64,000 bases of DNA from assembly GCA_905250075.1 (NCBI GenBank), contig CAJNOP010000682.1, positions 26,047 through 90,046 on the forward strand. Direction: 5' to 3'. Within the stretch, counting starts at the first letter, position 1; each line of letters begins with the position of its first letter. The translations under genes were made by a program, and so were the position numbers. Below the pieces are notes generated by a model. It was not told the origin of the DNA and did no database searches. It saw only the letters and a list, made by a program, of their open reading frames with translations. Source of the DNA: Rotaria sp. Silwood1. Its lineage: Eukaryota; Rotifera; Eurotatoria; Philodinida; Philodinidae. Positions 12,801 to 24,700 of the stretch are shown piece after piece.

Positions 12801-13790
12801 TTAATCATTAACATAAAACCTAACAATACTTGAAAGAAAACATGATGAGATGGAAAACATCTATACGATATAAAGAGAAGCGAAGAAAGAGAAAAGGAAA
12901 ATACCATATATAACTGAGTCATAACAAAAAAACGATTCTAGTTTGTCTGATTTATGATGTAATCTTTACATGAAAGTTTATGGGAATTGCTAAAAATTTA
13001 TTTGTATCTTCGATTAATTTTAATCATTAACCTTGAAATTTTCTCTAGTGAATGTCCTGCTCTAATCAAGTTTTCATTGAGAATCGCATAATTGCAGTTA
13101 TCTATGAAGAAGAAATCTATGTTGAGACCGTTCCAAACAATGGAGACTTCTTCGCATCTCAAGATTACACCGGATTGAAGTCTAATCTTTCTGTGATACA
13201 ATGTAGACATGTGAATCTTTATTTTTTACTAAGAACATGGGAGTTAATGCGGTTAAATCGTAGAAAATGTGAAAAATGTTTAAAAAATCTTTTTTTCGTT
13301 TTTGAGGTCCAAAGGGAAAAAAAACTAATATTTCCCTCGTAAATATTTTGTATTAAGACCTATTGCTCTTCGATTGATGCTTGCAATTTGACTTTATCGA
13401 GTTCTATGTATCGACAAAATATCAGACACATGGATTAAAGTTTTTCTATTTGTTATTCAGTAGTGGGAATTCATATGACTAATGTATATATAACAAAATA
13501 TTGTAATTTATCTTACCATTTGTCGATGAATATTGTTCTTGTTGTAAATTATTCGAAGTAATAATATTTAAATTTTTTAATGTTGTTGGTACCGAATAGA
13601 TTGGTTCATTTATAGATATTTGTTGTTGATTATTTGTTGATGATTGATTAATTTGTGTTGTTGTTGTTGAAGATGATGTTGTATTACTATTATTCGAAAG
13701 ATTACTATGTTCATCATCATTTGTATGTTCATTTTTAATCATTGATGTAATTAATGATTTTCCATTGTTTGATGTCCAAGGTGATGACAT
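9831..13790 (-). CDS. GATA-type two-finger transcription factor (gene II, GATA4/5/6-like)
   Basis: Eight exons with consistent phases: 13517-13790, 12606-12728, 12279-12536, 12049-12218, 11850-11990, 11747-11779 (a 33-nt microexon), 11559-11690 and 9831-10304, giving about 534 residues. The N-finger ([19 protein letters not shown]) and the C-finger ([23 protein letters not shown]) both have x17 spacing. The tail is [20 protein letters not shown]. The GL-CANC start and RRRKPKN tail resemble GATA4/5/6 more than GATA1/2/3, but this is a judgement by eye. The N-terminal and C-terminal regions are Ser/Thr/Asn/Gln-rich and low in complexity, as in activation domains. The N-finger keeps its zinc ligands, but the usual CNACGLYHK is changed to CNNCYLCHR. 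Expected role: nuclear developmental regulator binding GATA sites. The last intron holds a 194-bp foldback and the first holds a dispersed repeat. Confidence 0.9.
10900..11093. repeat. Short foldback in GATA II intron
   Basis: A 194-bp unit beginning TGTTCAGA and ending TCTGAACA. Arms of about 40 bases pair imperfectly (AAATTACGGAAA against its complement). The centre has repeated AATTTC/GAAATT words. It lies in the last intron (10305-11558) of GATA gene II. Confidence 0.7.
13000..13468. repeat. Dispersed repeat, copy 1 (in GATA II intron)
   Basis: Aligns by eye along most of its length with 16192-16637. Shared blocks include TTGAAATTTTCTC, CTCAAGATTACA and ATTAAGACCTAT. This copy has an open frame of 96 codons on the plus strand (13052-13342); the frame is broken in the other copy. 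It could be a nonautonomous transposon or a remnant of a duplicated exon. No protein family is recognised. Confidence 0.6.
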
Positions 13791-16700
13791 ATTTATAATA
13801 AAATAATGCCACTAAAGATAATAAAAAAAAAAGAAAAAAGAAAAAAGAATTTTTTTTTTGTTTTTCGTTAGATTCTTTTGTTGACTTTAAAAAGTATCAT
13901 TGGTTTAAATGATGCTTAGTTTTTCTTTTTAATTGGTTAAATAAACTTACTATTTAACGCCATAGTATTTCAATTTAATGTATGACTGTACTATATCAAA
14001 TGTTTTTTATGGGAGTCTAATGATAAGACTCTTCTCTTTCTCTATGTCTATTATTCTTATTCCAAATGAGGCTACAAAAAAATTTTGATAAAAATTATCA
14101 CTTGTTATTATAGTTATAAAACGACAGTTGTCATAACGTAAAAAAAAACCAAAGAAAAAAGATAGAGCAATGTTTCACAAAATAATTTAAGCTTGTAAGA
14201 ATTAGATTTATTACCTTTCTTTTTTCTTTTGTACTTGATATATATACGACAAGGCAAAAAGCTAAACTGTTAGTGTTGTATGTATTCAAATTAAAGAAAA
14301 AAAAGTCGAAATAAAACGACAAAGTATAGTTATTTTCTCTTATTCTTCTCTTCTTTTTCTTTTTCTTTTTGACTCACGAATATGAGACGCTTCTTTCCAA
14401 CATATTCATATATATAAGTGAAATATGCGCACGTGCAATTGAAATTAGAAAAAAATTCGTTTTAAAGATTTGAAATCACTACAAACAACAGTCAGGTCAA
14501 ACTGTTATCTATAGGTACAATAAATACATATACTCGAATGATTGGTATGAAAAAAAATCAATGACTTTCATCTTTTACAAAAACTAAAAAGAGACTATGT
14601 ATATACGAAAAAAAAAATACAAAAAGAAAAACCTGCCTTTTGCAGTTATCAGTAAGAGCAAATAGAAACGACTCATACTATTCTCTGTCTTTTATGAAAT
14701 CTCAACGAAAAGCAAATATAAAAAAAAAGAAGAACATAAGGAGTGAAGAGAAAAGTAAATAAAACAAGAGAGATAACGAAGAAGAGCATAGACAACATCA
14801 TTTCAAAACGATTAATAATCCTTATGTTTAGTAATGTTATAAATTCTTCGAGGATCAATTGAGTTAAGTGTCTGAAAGAATATATATATTTGTATATATA
14901 AATAAAGCATGTAAAAGAAAAGCTGAAAGAATGAACTATGTACTGATTTATTAAACGTTGCTCTTAGCAATAGTATAAACAATCGTGAGATTATTTATGA
15001 TCTACTTCAAAAGAAACAAAACAAGAAATTTTATAGACCTTGGAGAACTTCGAAATTTATTGTTTCATTCAATTTAAGAATGATTTGCTAGAGAAGTCTT
15101 TATTCTGAGAAAACGAGAATAAATTGTGTTTTTTTTATATTAACTCAAAATGATCAATGTCTCGGACAGAAAATATGCACATATAGTATAAAGAATATGT
15201 AGTCAAAAATCATTGCTTATGTTTAAGAGTAATTCTATGAGAAACATAACTGATTTTTTCAACTACATGAAAACTTTATTAACAAATTTTGCTATTGACA
15301 AATTTAAATGAATTCTACGATGTCACAGAAAATTGTTATAGTCTCTAAAAATTTCCCAATCTATTATTTTATTCCAGCATTGTGAATTTCTTGTCTACTT
15401 CAAAAGTATGATGTTAAAAAATGACTTTCTTATGATTCATTTTCCTTATTTAATCATCGGATCATTGCGCATCTTTTTATGTAAACTAATCTTTGGGTAA
15501 CGATAGTAAACCATGCATTGTCATCAGTTTTATGCTGTTTTAACTTCTCTAAGGAGTCATTCATAGAGTACATTCAAGTAAAGAGAGAAGAGGCTGCGTA
15601 AAAACTGAACAGAGGTATAGCAGACATTTTCCCATCTACCAGAGTGATATGTGTTTTATTCATTTAGAAAGGCTATATTTTGTGCTCAACTTACGTTTAT
15701 CATCTCTCAAGAATGTAGGCGTAGATACGGACAATTTTTAGTGAAAATATTGAAGCCTAGGGCGTTTTAAAGAGTATTTTTAAATAAGAAATGAAATGAA
15801 TGAATCAATTGAAATAATTGAAGACTTTACCGCATGTGCAGCTAGCTATTTTCTCGCACAGTAATATGAATACTATTAGATTTTTGAGTATTTTTTATAT
15901 TCAACTTCATTTTTTTATTTTTATTATTTTCTGGTTATTAAAATTATATGTATTAAAAAAAACAAAAACTTTGTAATCGGTTAAACTTTTACTTGTCTTT
16001 TTCATAGTCATTTATGTATTTCATAAACTATTATTTCATAAAAAGGAAGCGGTGTACATGAATAAGCAGTCTCTTTAGAAAGTTATTTCTTTTTTTTTTA
16101 GTGAATGTCCAGGAGGGTACTTGTTGCGTGTGAATCTCATGACAATAGACTCTTCATGCGAACATGAGAGTTGATGATAATCGTTGCATACTGATCTATA
16201 TCTTCAACTTGTTTTAACAATTAGCGTTGAAATTTTCTCCAATTAATACGCTACTCTAATCTAGTTTTCTTCAAAATTTTGCAATCGTACAGCTATCGAT
16301 GAAGGAGAAATTCATGCTGAGACTGTCACAGACAGTATTTGTTTTCTCACGCCTCAAGATTACAACGAATAGAAGTATCTTATCTATAACACAATATATA
16401 TTTGAGAATCTTTATTTGTTAATAAGAAAATAGAGGTAAGTATAGTTAAATAACGGATAATTCCGAAAAGCTTTTTTTCGGGTCCGAGCAAAAAACAGTG
16501 TTTTGATCGTTAATCCTATACATTAAGACCTATCGCCGTTCGGTTGGTGCTGGCGATCATAATTTACCAAGTTGTATTCGTAGTCAAAATATCAACTAAA
16601 AGGATTGAATTTTAATTTACTTTTTATCTAGCAGCAGGCCTTCTTGTGATTACCATATTCATATTTGTAATTGCTTTGATTTCTATATTTATTATAACAC

Positions 16701-17212
16701 TCATTTTAAATTTTTTGATCGTTTTCTCATTACTCTCAATAATCCATTCAGTCTACACAAATATTCATCTTATTAATTGTTTCTTCATCGTTCACATCTT
16801 TACTCCACTATTAAATTTCTTCTTCAATATTACTTTTAGTCAACCACTTCTTCATCTCAGAGGAGCCAAAAAAATACGATTTTTACCTAGATGTTCTTTA
16901 TGAATAACTTTGAAATTCTTCTTTATTCAAGGTATTCTCCCATAATACATAACACATATGAATACATATAAATATAATTTCTATTAGAATCAAATGTTTA
17001 TCATCAATGATTATTTCTTTAAATTCATATCAAAATAGTTTAACTAATTTATTATATAAATTTTTTTTGTTACTCAAGTTTAAATACATATGATTTTCTA
17101 TTATTTTTATTAAGTTTGCAATTGTTCAGAAAGATAGAAAAAATAAATAATCGAGTGAATGAACACACAAAATAGAGCATCAAACAAAGAAGACAAGAAA
17201 AATTTGTGTAAT
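13791..17212. other. Intergenic region upstream of GATA II
   Basis: About 3.4 kb with repeat copy 2 at 16192-16637. Open frames such as 14131-14322, 14673-14858 and 16646-16903 are hydrophobic A/T-driven frames with no family resemblance. The promoter of GATA II should lie just above 13790. Confidence 0.45.
16192..16637. repeat. Dispersed repeat, copy 2
   Basis: The diverged partner of 13000-13468, in the same orientation. Several stops and small indels interrupt the frame that is open in copy 1. It has no visible terminal inverted repeat. Confidence 0.6.
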
Positions 17213-18550
17213 TTAAACAGATTCATATGTTGCTTGACTTGGTGTTGATGAACAAGAACATAAACCAAGTGAAGTTCGACAACCTTCCTATAATAAAATA
17301 ATTCATTCGAATTACAATCATTTCCTAGAAAATGATTATCAACTTACAATAGCATATAATGGTAAACCAATCCAAAACTGTGCATGCGGAAGTAAATTAA
17401 GACCTGATTTATGTTGAACGAACCCATTATAGAGCAAACCACCAACCATGTAAACAAAAGTAACAGAAAATAAACTAAAAAGAATACCAATCAATTATTG
17501 TATTATATTTTAAAAACTAGAAGTAAATTTTTGTTTTTTGTTTCTAAACATACATGATTAGAAAAACAGCTCCACCACTTAGACCGTTTGAAGGTTCCTG
17601 TCCATTAAAACATGCTCCGTCATAATCAAAAGTTAGAGTAGTCTAGAAAACAAAAAAGATTATTATTACAAAATAAAATGAATCTCATATAAAATATTAA
17701 ATTAAAATGTAGTTACCTTACATTGATCAATGTCAATATCAGTTGGTTGTGGTGCAGATGCTGTTGCATTAAACAATGGAGCAAACCATTTTACTTTAGT
17801 ATTACAATTAAAGTTTATTATTAATGATGGTTCACAACGTGTTGTATTTGATATATTTTGAGTTGGACCATTAGGAAATTTAGCATAAAAACCAATTTTT
17901 CCATTTTCTAAATAAAATTAATTATAAATAAAAAAAAAAAAGAAAAATATTCAACGAATTAATAAAACTATTGATATTTTTATTAATAATGTCAAGAGAA
18001 TATTTTTTTTTTTCTAAAATTCTTAACTTTTAATGAGTATCGAAATAAAACTAGTCACCTTAGTTAAATGAAAGAAATCTATATCGATTGAAAATTGATG
18101 TTTCATGAAAACTATTTCTAAAATAAATTTACCATATGGATAAAAAAGTGTACTATTATATCCACCAATAATAGTTACATTTGTTGTTCCTGTTCCATTT
18201 TGACATGCCGAATATTCATTAAAACACATAGGTGCTAATAAAAATTAATCATTATTTGTTATTATTACAAACAAAACCTTACCTTGGTGACAAAAACTTA
18301 TATAAAAACTACACTCAGCTGCAAGATTACTAAGACATTGGTCCTCTGTTGTAACTTGCCATTGGATAGCACTAGAGTTTTTTGTTTTTCTATTTAATAG
18401 AAATTCTTAATTCTTGTCTTCATTTTCTTACCTTGTTAAATCTTTCGTATTATATCCATTAACTGAATTACATTCAAAATGTTGTGCATAAGTAAGATAA
18501 ATAAAACAATTTAGAATTAGTCCAAAACATATCAACCTTATTTTCATCAT
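17213..18550 (-). CDS. M6PR: Cation-dependent mannose-6-phosphate receptor
   Basis: Seven exons in good phase: 18432-18550, 18283-18389, 18133-18234, 17717-17907, 17554-17642, 17348-17474 and 17213-17287, giving about 269 residues, close to the usual size of about 277. It has a signal peptide (first 23 residues), a Cys-rich lumenal MRH-type domain with several N-glycosylation sites, and one membrane span ending in VGGLLYNGF, followed by LPHAQFWIGLP. The order span, YN-F, PH--FW is diagnostic of M6PR. The family carries phosphomannose-tagged hydrolases from the trans-Golgi to endosomes. The cytosolic tail ends in SCSSTPSQATYESV and lacks the acidic cluster plus dileucine found at the end of the vertebrate tail; a Tyr-based signal may replace it. 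The glucosidase II alpha gene lies 207 bp upstream on the same strand. Confidence 0.88.
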
Positions 18551-18757
18551 GACTCTTTTTTGTGTATTCAAAATAAAATAAAATTGTGCTAGTGACTGAT
18601 AAGATCTTCTAGTTTACCGCTTTGTTTGATGACAAAAAAAAAAAGAAAATAAAAAGCAGCACACATAAGCAATCTTTATTAATCACCAGATAACAAATGA
18701 AAAAAGAAAAAGATAGACAAACAGATAACAAGCATACAACTAAGAATATCTATTATT

Positions 18758-21700
18758 TTATGAAAGTGTAAGTGTCCAATCAGCTGTTACAGATGGACCT
18801 GGTCGTCGAATAATAAGTGTTTGAGATGCATCTTGATAACTATGAAGTGGAATAGCTTGTTTATCGCCTGAATTAATTGTTAAACGATTTGGATTTTTTG
18901 GATAACCAAGAATAACTATACGTTCAATCCAAGCCTCTGTTTCAAATTTAGCTGTTGAATCAAGAGATCTTTTAAAAAGAAAATAGATATTAAAATAAGT
19001 TCAAGTTAAATAAAAATAAATAAATAAATTAATAAACATACATTGATTTAAGCTCATTATTTTTAAATGCAAAACGTCGATGAATAAATTGATGTTTTTG
19101 TCGATAATCATATGATTGACCATCATCCATATAAAGTTCACCTTCAGCTTCATGCTAAGCAATCAACAATAACAATGATTATTTCAAAGAAATATTGAAT
19201 AGATCTATAACAGTTCTAACTAGGAAGAGGAAGAATATCTTTACTTTTCGGCTAATTTGCGGTATTGGGGTACAGTAGTCTAGCTACAAGAGGAAGTGTA
19301 TATCAGAACATAGACACTTATAAGACAAGTTATACACGACTAGAAAAGATATCTTTCCAAAGGAAAAAGTATTAAGCCTGATATTGATTCCGCAATAAAT
19401 CGATTGGAGGATATTGTACTTTTCCGGTATGTTTTAAATGAAGACTATGATCTAAAAATCTATTTATTTGATGGATAATTTTCTTCGTTAGAAATATAGA
19501 ACATTAGTTATTTTCAGTGTATCATTTTGTGATAATTCAATCTCTTACATTTCGATCAAGTGCAACAATTAAAGTAATTGGATCATTTATAGCAAGCATT
19601 GATGCACGTCGTTTTCGTAAACGTTGTGGAATAATTTCACCACCACGTTGATAAACAGGAATCTAAATATATCAGAAGATCATTTTTAATATTATTTAAA
19701 TATAGATATTCATTTTTTGTAAATGTACTGATTCCATATCAACATTAATAAGACTTAAAGTTGAACCATTATGTTGAGCAAATGTTCGTATATCATACCA
19801 AATCTATTCGTAAACAAAACAAAAAAATAATTTTCATAAAAATATTCCTTTTCTTTATGTTTCTTACTGTATTTTCTCCAGGAAAATAAATTGAAACTTG
19901 ATTTGTATCCGCTTCTGTTATAGGACAGACAAGAAGACCATTACCTATAAAAAAAAAACATATAACCTCAAACAAATTTATTTTCTTTATTGATTATATA
20001 TACCAATCATAAATGAATCTTCTGTTTTAAATGTATTTTTATCATGTGGAAAATTAGCCCATAATGGTAACATTGGTGGTAAACCTTGTTTTTCTTGTTT
20101 ATAAAATAATGTATACCAATAAGGTAAATAAGTATAACGTTGTTCAATAGCTTGCCGAATAAGTCGTGTATTATCATCACCAAATAGCCATGGTTCACGA
20201 CGAGCTGTATCAATATGTGCATGTTCACGATAAAATGGTTGAAATGCTGCAGCCTAATAAAAACACATTATTATTCAGAATGCGAAAGGTAACTAGAAAT
20301 TTTTGACTACAAAACGGAATTTTCTCTATCTAAGAGTGTACCTATTATCATGTTCTACAACGTACCATTGAAATGTCAATAGATAACGCTATCCATCAAC
20401 ACTACACAGTGGAGTTCGATGGGCTGAATATTTTCAGACTCCGACCTGATCAAATAGTATTGTTAGAGTCTCAATTAAATTTTCTAATCGGAATTGGATA
20501 GTCGCCCCGAAGACACGTGATGCTTTTTCTGGTTTTTTTTTGTATTTCCTAACTAGCGGCTCCCATACCTTTCCCTGACGATTAGGAGCCCATCATGTTG
20601 AAAACTTTTCGAACGCGAACTCAACCTAACGGGTTCTTGTAGTCAAAAGTAATTGAAAAACTTATGTTGTTGTTTTTTTGTTAGTAACATACTTGATACC
20701 ATCGAACAAGTAATTGTGGATCAGGATTATTAAAGAATCCACCAACATCAGCACCAACAAATGTAATACCAGTTACTGATAAACTAAGTAACATTGGCAC
20801 AGCGATTTTTAGATGACTCCATTGAGCCGCATTATCACCTGTCCAAACAGCTGTTGTTCGTTGTGAACCAGCAAAAAATGAACGTGTTAATACAAATGGA
20901 CGTGTGTGTCCATTGGAACGTTCAACAAGACCATTAAATGATGCCATATGTTGAAGCATACCATATAAATTGTGTACATCACGATTTTCCCATCCACCAT
21001 GATGAATAATATCTTTTGGAAATGTAACTTCAGGTCCATTGAATACAGATGGTTCATTCATATCATTCCAAATAAAAAGATTTGGTGTTGAACCTTTATA
21101 ATTGTCATAAGTATAACGTTTACAATACCATTTAAAGATGTCTGGATTAAAATAATCAAGCCACATTGAAGAACCTAGTTATAAATAAATTAGATCTTTG
21201 AATGTTTGTATGTTAATAATTCTTCTTGAAAAAATCAATCGATTTCAAATTCTTAGGAAGAAAACTCAATAGGTGATAAATAGCTTGTGATATGATTTAT
21301 GTCTATCAGTTTTTCTTCGTAAGTTAGCATCACTGTAGTGATGTTTTTCAAGAGAAAATTTTATGTTGTTTCAGATCATTTTTCGAACTGAAAATATTCA
21401 AAAACACGAAGTTTGCAATGGTACTAATTCATTGTAAAAGTGTCTGATTATGTTATATTTCTTCTCTTAAGATACCAAAATAGAAACGAATTTCTTTTTC
21501 AAATAATACAATTTTCAATATTGGTATTTAAGGATAGATGATATTCGAAAATCTGACACTTTCATAGTGAACTTCTATCATTGATATAAGTCGATTTGCA
21601 GAAAATAAAAAACTTCAAGCTTGAAATCTTCAGTGTTTGCTCTTCAAAATTTGACAATCGATTTTTAAAATGAACATAGCATTTGTTGAAAAAAAATCAT

Positions 21701-24700
21701 TAGAATGATTAAAACTCAAGAACAAAGATCCGACGACAGGAATTCTTTCCACATAAAACTAAAACTTATTTCATACGCTATCTATCACTTACTAAAGTCC
21801 CCTCGTTAATCTCGATTCCTTGAAATTAAGTAGTGCAAAATAGAGAACATGTTTCGAGTTTGTATATAGTAAAATGTAAAACTGAGAACTTAGTAGATAT
21901 ATGAATAATAAAAGAGAATCGCCTATGCTATTTTTCTGAACCAGAAAGTTCAACTCACGTAGTATCAATAGTTCCTTTCCAAATCTCTTTACATCAAGAG
22001 TTAACATATTTACGTCGACATATAATTCAATATTTTATCTTTCGAAGAAACAAATTCGAATTCCAAAAAACTTTCATTAAAATAACACATTCTCATATTA
22101 AGTAGTAACCGGGTTGCGCTTCATCAAACTGATCTTTTCTATCATGACTGTTAAAAGTTGTTAGTATAGATACAAAGAAAAAATCAATACATAACGATAG
22201 CAGAAAATATTATCATAGTAAAAGATCTACAATTCTTCTGTTTTTGATAATCTCAATGAAGATAAATTTATTTAGCCTTTGTTCTTTATTTCTGTACTCT
22301 CACTTGTAATCAGAATCAGAACATAGCAAAGGAAATATCTGTAGAAAACTACGAACATCCATTTTTTACAAATAAATATGAAGATAATCATGAGTATCCA
22401 TAGTTCTTACAGGTACACAATTGAAAGCTCTAGAAATTTTCTTATTTCTGACTTTTAATTTGGAACAAACACAATTGTGTTTTACTATACTGCTAAAAAT
22501 TTCATATTCGAAAATAACTCAATTGATTCTTACCTGGCCAACACCATCCTTCAAAATCTGCTCCATCTTTTGTTTTAACAAAATAACCATTTGATTTAGC
22601 TTCAGCATATATATGATATCCATCATCTTTTTTTATATGTGGATCAGTTATAGTAACCATTCGTCTTCCATAAACAGCTAAATCATCTTGTAATTTTTCT
22701 GGATCAGGAAATTTCGATGTATCCCAAGTGAAATAACGTTTTCCATTTGTATGTTCAATATCAAGCCAAATAACATCCATTGGAATTTGATGTTGTTCAA
22801 AACCATTGTTAACACTAATTTAAAAAAAAGAAAATATTTTTCCTTAACATAATTAAAATAATTTTCTTCAAAATTAAACAAACCTTCGTACATCATCTTC
22901 ATCATTATAATTCCAACGACATTGATGATATGCAATTGCCCAAAGCTTAAACAAATAATAAATCCTTAATTACTTTTCTAACAACAGAGCTGACCAAATC
23001 AATATCCACTGTTTTAGCTCATATTGGATTCACAAGAACGTTTCAATAAGAGTGAGAAAATCCTAAAAGGGTTCGTGATCATAATCGTTTTACATATTTA
23101 CCAAAAAAATGAAACAACTAAATTTCGTCCGTAGAATGAGTCTGGGAATATTCGGAAAGTTTCAAACGAAAAGAATTTACCTTTGAGATATTGAGTTTTC
23201 AGGTAAACTCGATTTTTGTGATGTAGGCTATGTTTAGGTTCGTAATTTAACCTTTTATTGAAAGTCAATTCGTCTGGAAACATTTTTCAACTATAGTTCG
23301 ATGACAAAAACTTTACATATTCTATTGTCAAGAAATCCTTATTACACCTATGGTCATTATTAGTATGGCGATATGTCATTAACAACCTTTGTTTTGTTTT
23401 TTCTCAGTTATTAAAACATATATCAATAGACAATTTTTAACGTTAGATAAAGTTCATCGAGTTGTACTAGATGCATTGACTCTAACTTAATATAACGGTT
23501 AAAACTTAGATTCATGTATATGAACTCAAACAGCAAACATTAATTCGGATATATTCATTTATAAGAACAAAATCGATGGTATACCGGTGGAAGTGGTGTA
23601 GTTCCTGTAATAGCTGTATATTGTTTAAAAATATCATTTGGTGTTGGACCCATAAAAAAGAAACCATCAAAAATGCCTGCTTCAAACATCCAATGTGTTG
23701 TCACTTCAGGTACTTCATTATGATCACTATTTGATTTTGTACCAAAAAAATTTGTTATAGTTGAGAATAAATTCTAAATAAAAATATTATTTTAATATTT
23801 TCATATTATTTATACATATACAAGATATATTCTATTGTAAAAAAAAAAAATAAATATATATATATCACCACTGCATTAGTTTATGCAAAATCATACATAT
23901 AAACATATTGAAATATTTTCATTTTGAGAAATAAAAGCAATAAGAAACAAAAACATTCTTATTCTTCACTGTAGATATATGCAGCAAAGTGATTTTTAAA
24001 TTATTTCATGAGTTAAGTTTTTTTTTCAGTTTTTTTTTCTTGTATTACCTGAACCGTAAACCAATTGTTCTGCAAGGAAAAAAAAAAGAAAAGAAAAGGA
24101 CCATTCACCAAACAAAAACAAAAAAAAAATAATTATATCTATCACACATATGATTATCTATTAAATAAATTAACTTACTTTCGCATTTAATTTATCATTA
24201 AGAACATCAATCCAACCCTCAGCAGCATTTAACCAAAAGAAACCAACAGTTGCATGTTCACTAAAGATTAATGAATGGATTATATATATATATATTTGAT
24301 TTAGATTTAAATTTACTTATGAGCAAGCATATAAGGTACTGCACCATATAAAGCCATAGGATTTTTAATATCATATTCAAATATATCAAGATTATATAAA
24401 CGATATGGATCAGTATCACTGAAAATAAAAAAATTTTTATGTAATTTAGAAAATAATTTATTTCTTACTGTGTTGATCTAAGTGAAAATGCATCAGCATG
24501 TTCAGGTATACCATAAACATTTTCAAAATTAAGAAAATTTATATCCACACCAATTGATGATGGACCTTAAAGTAAAATTAAAAGTATTTTATAATCAATA
24601 ATTTATAAAAAAAATAAATAAATAATTTTTTACCATATGGTTTCGAATCATGATGACTTTTAAATGTTTCTTCCCACATTCCATCTTCATTATCTTCATT

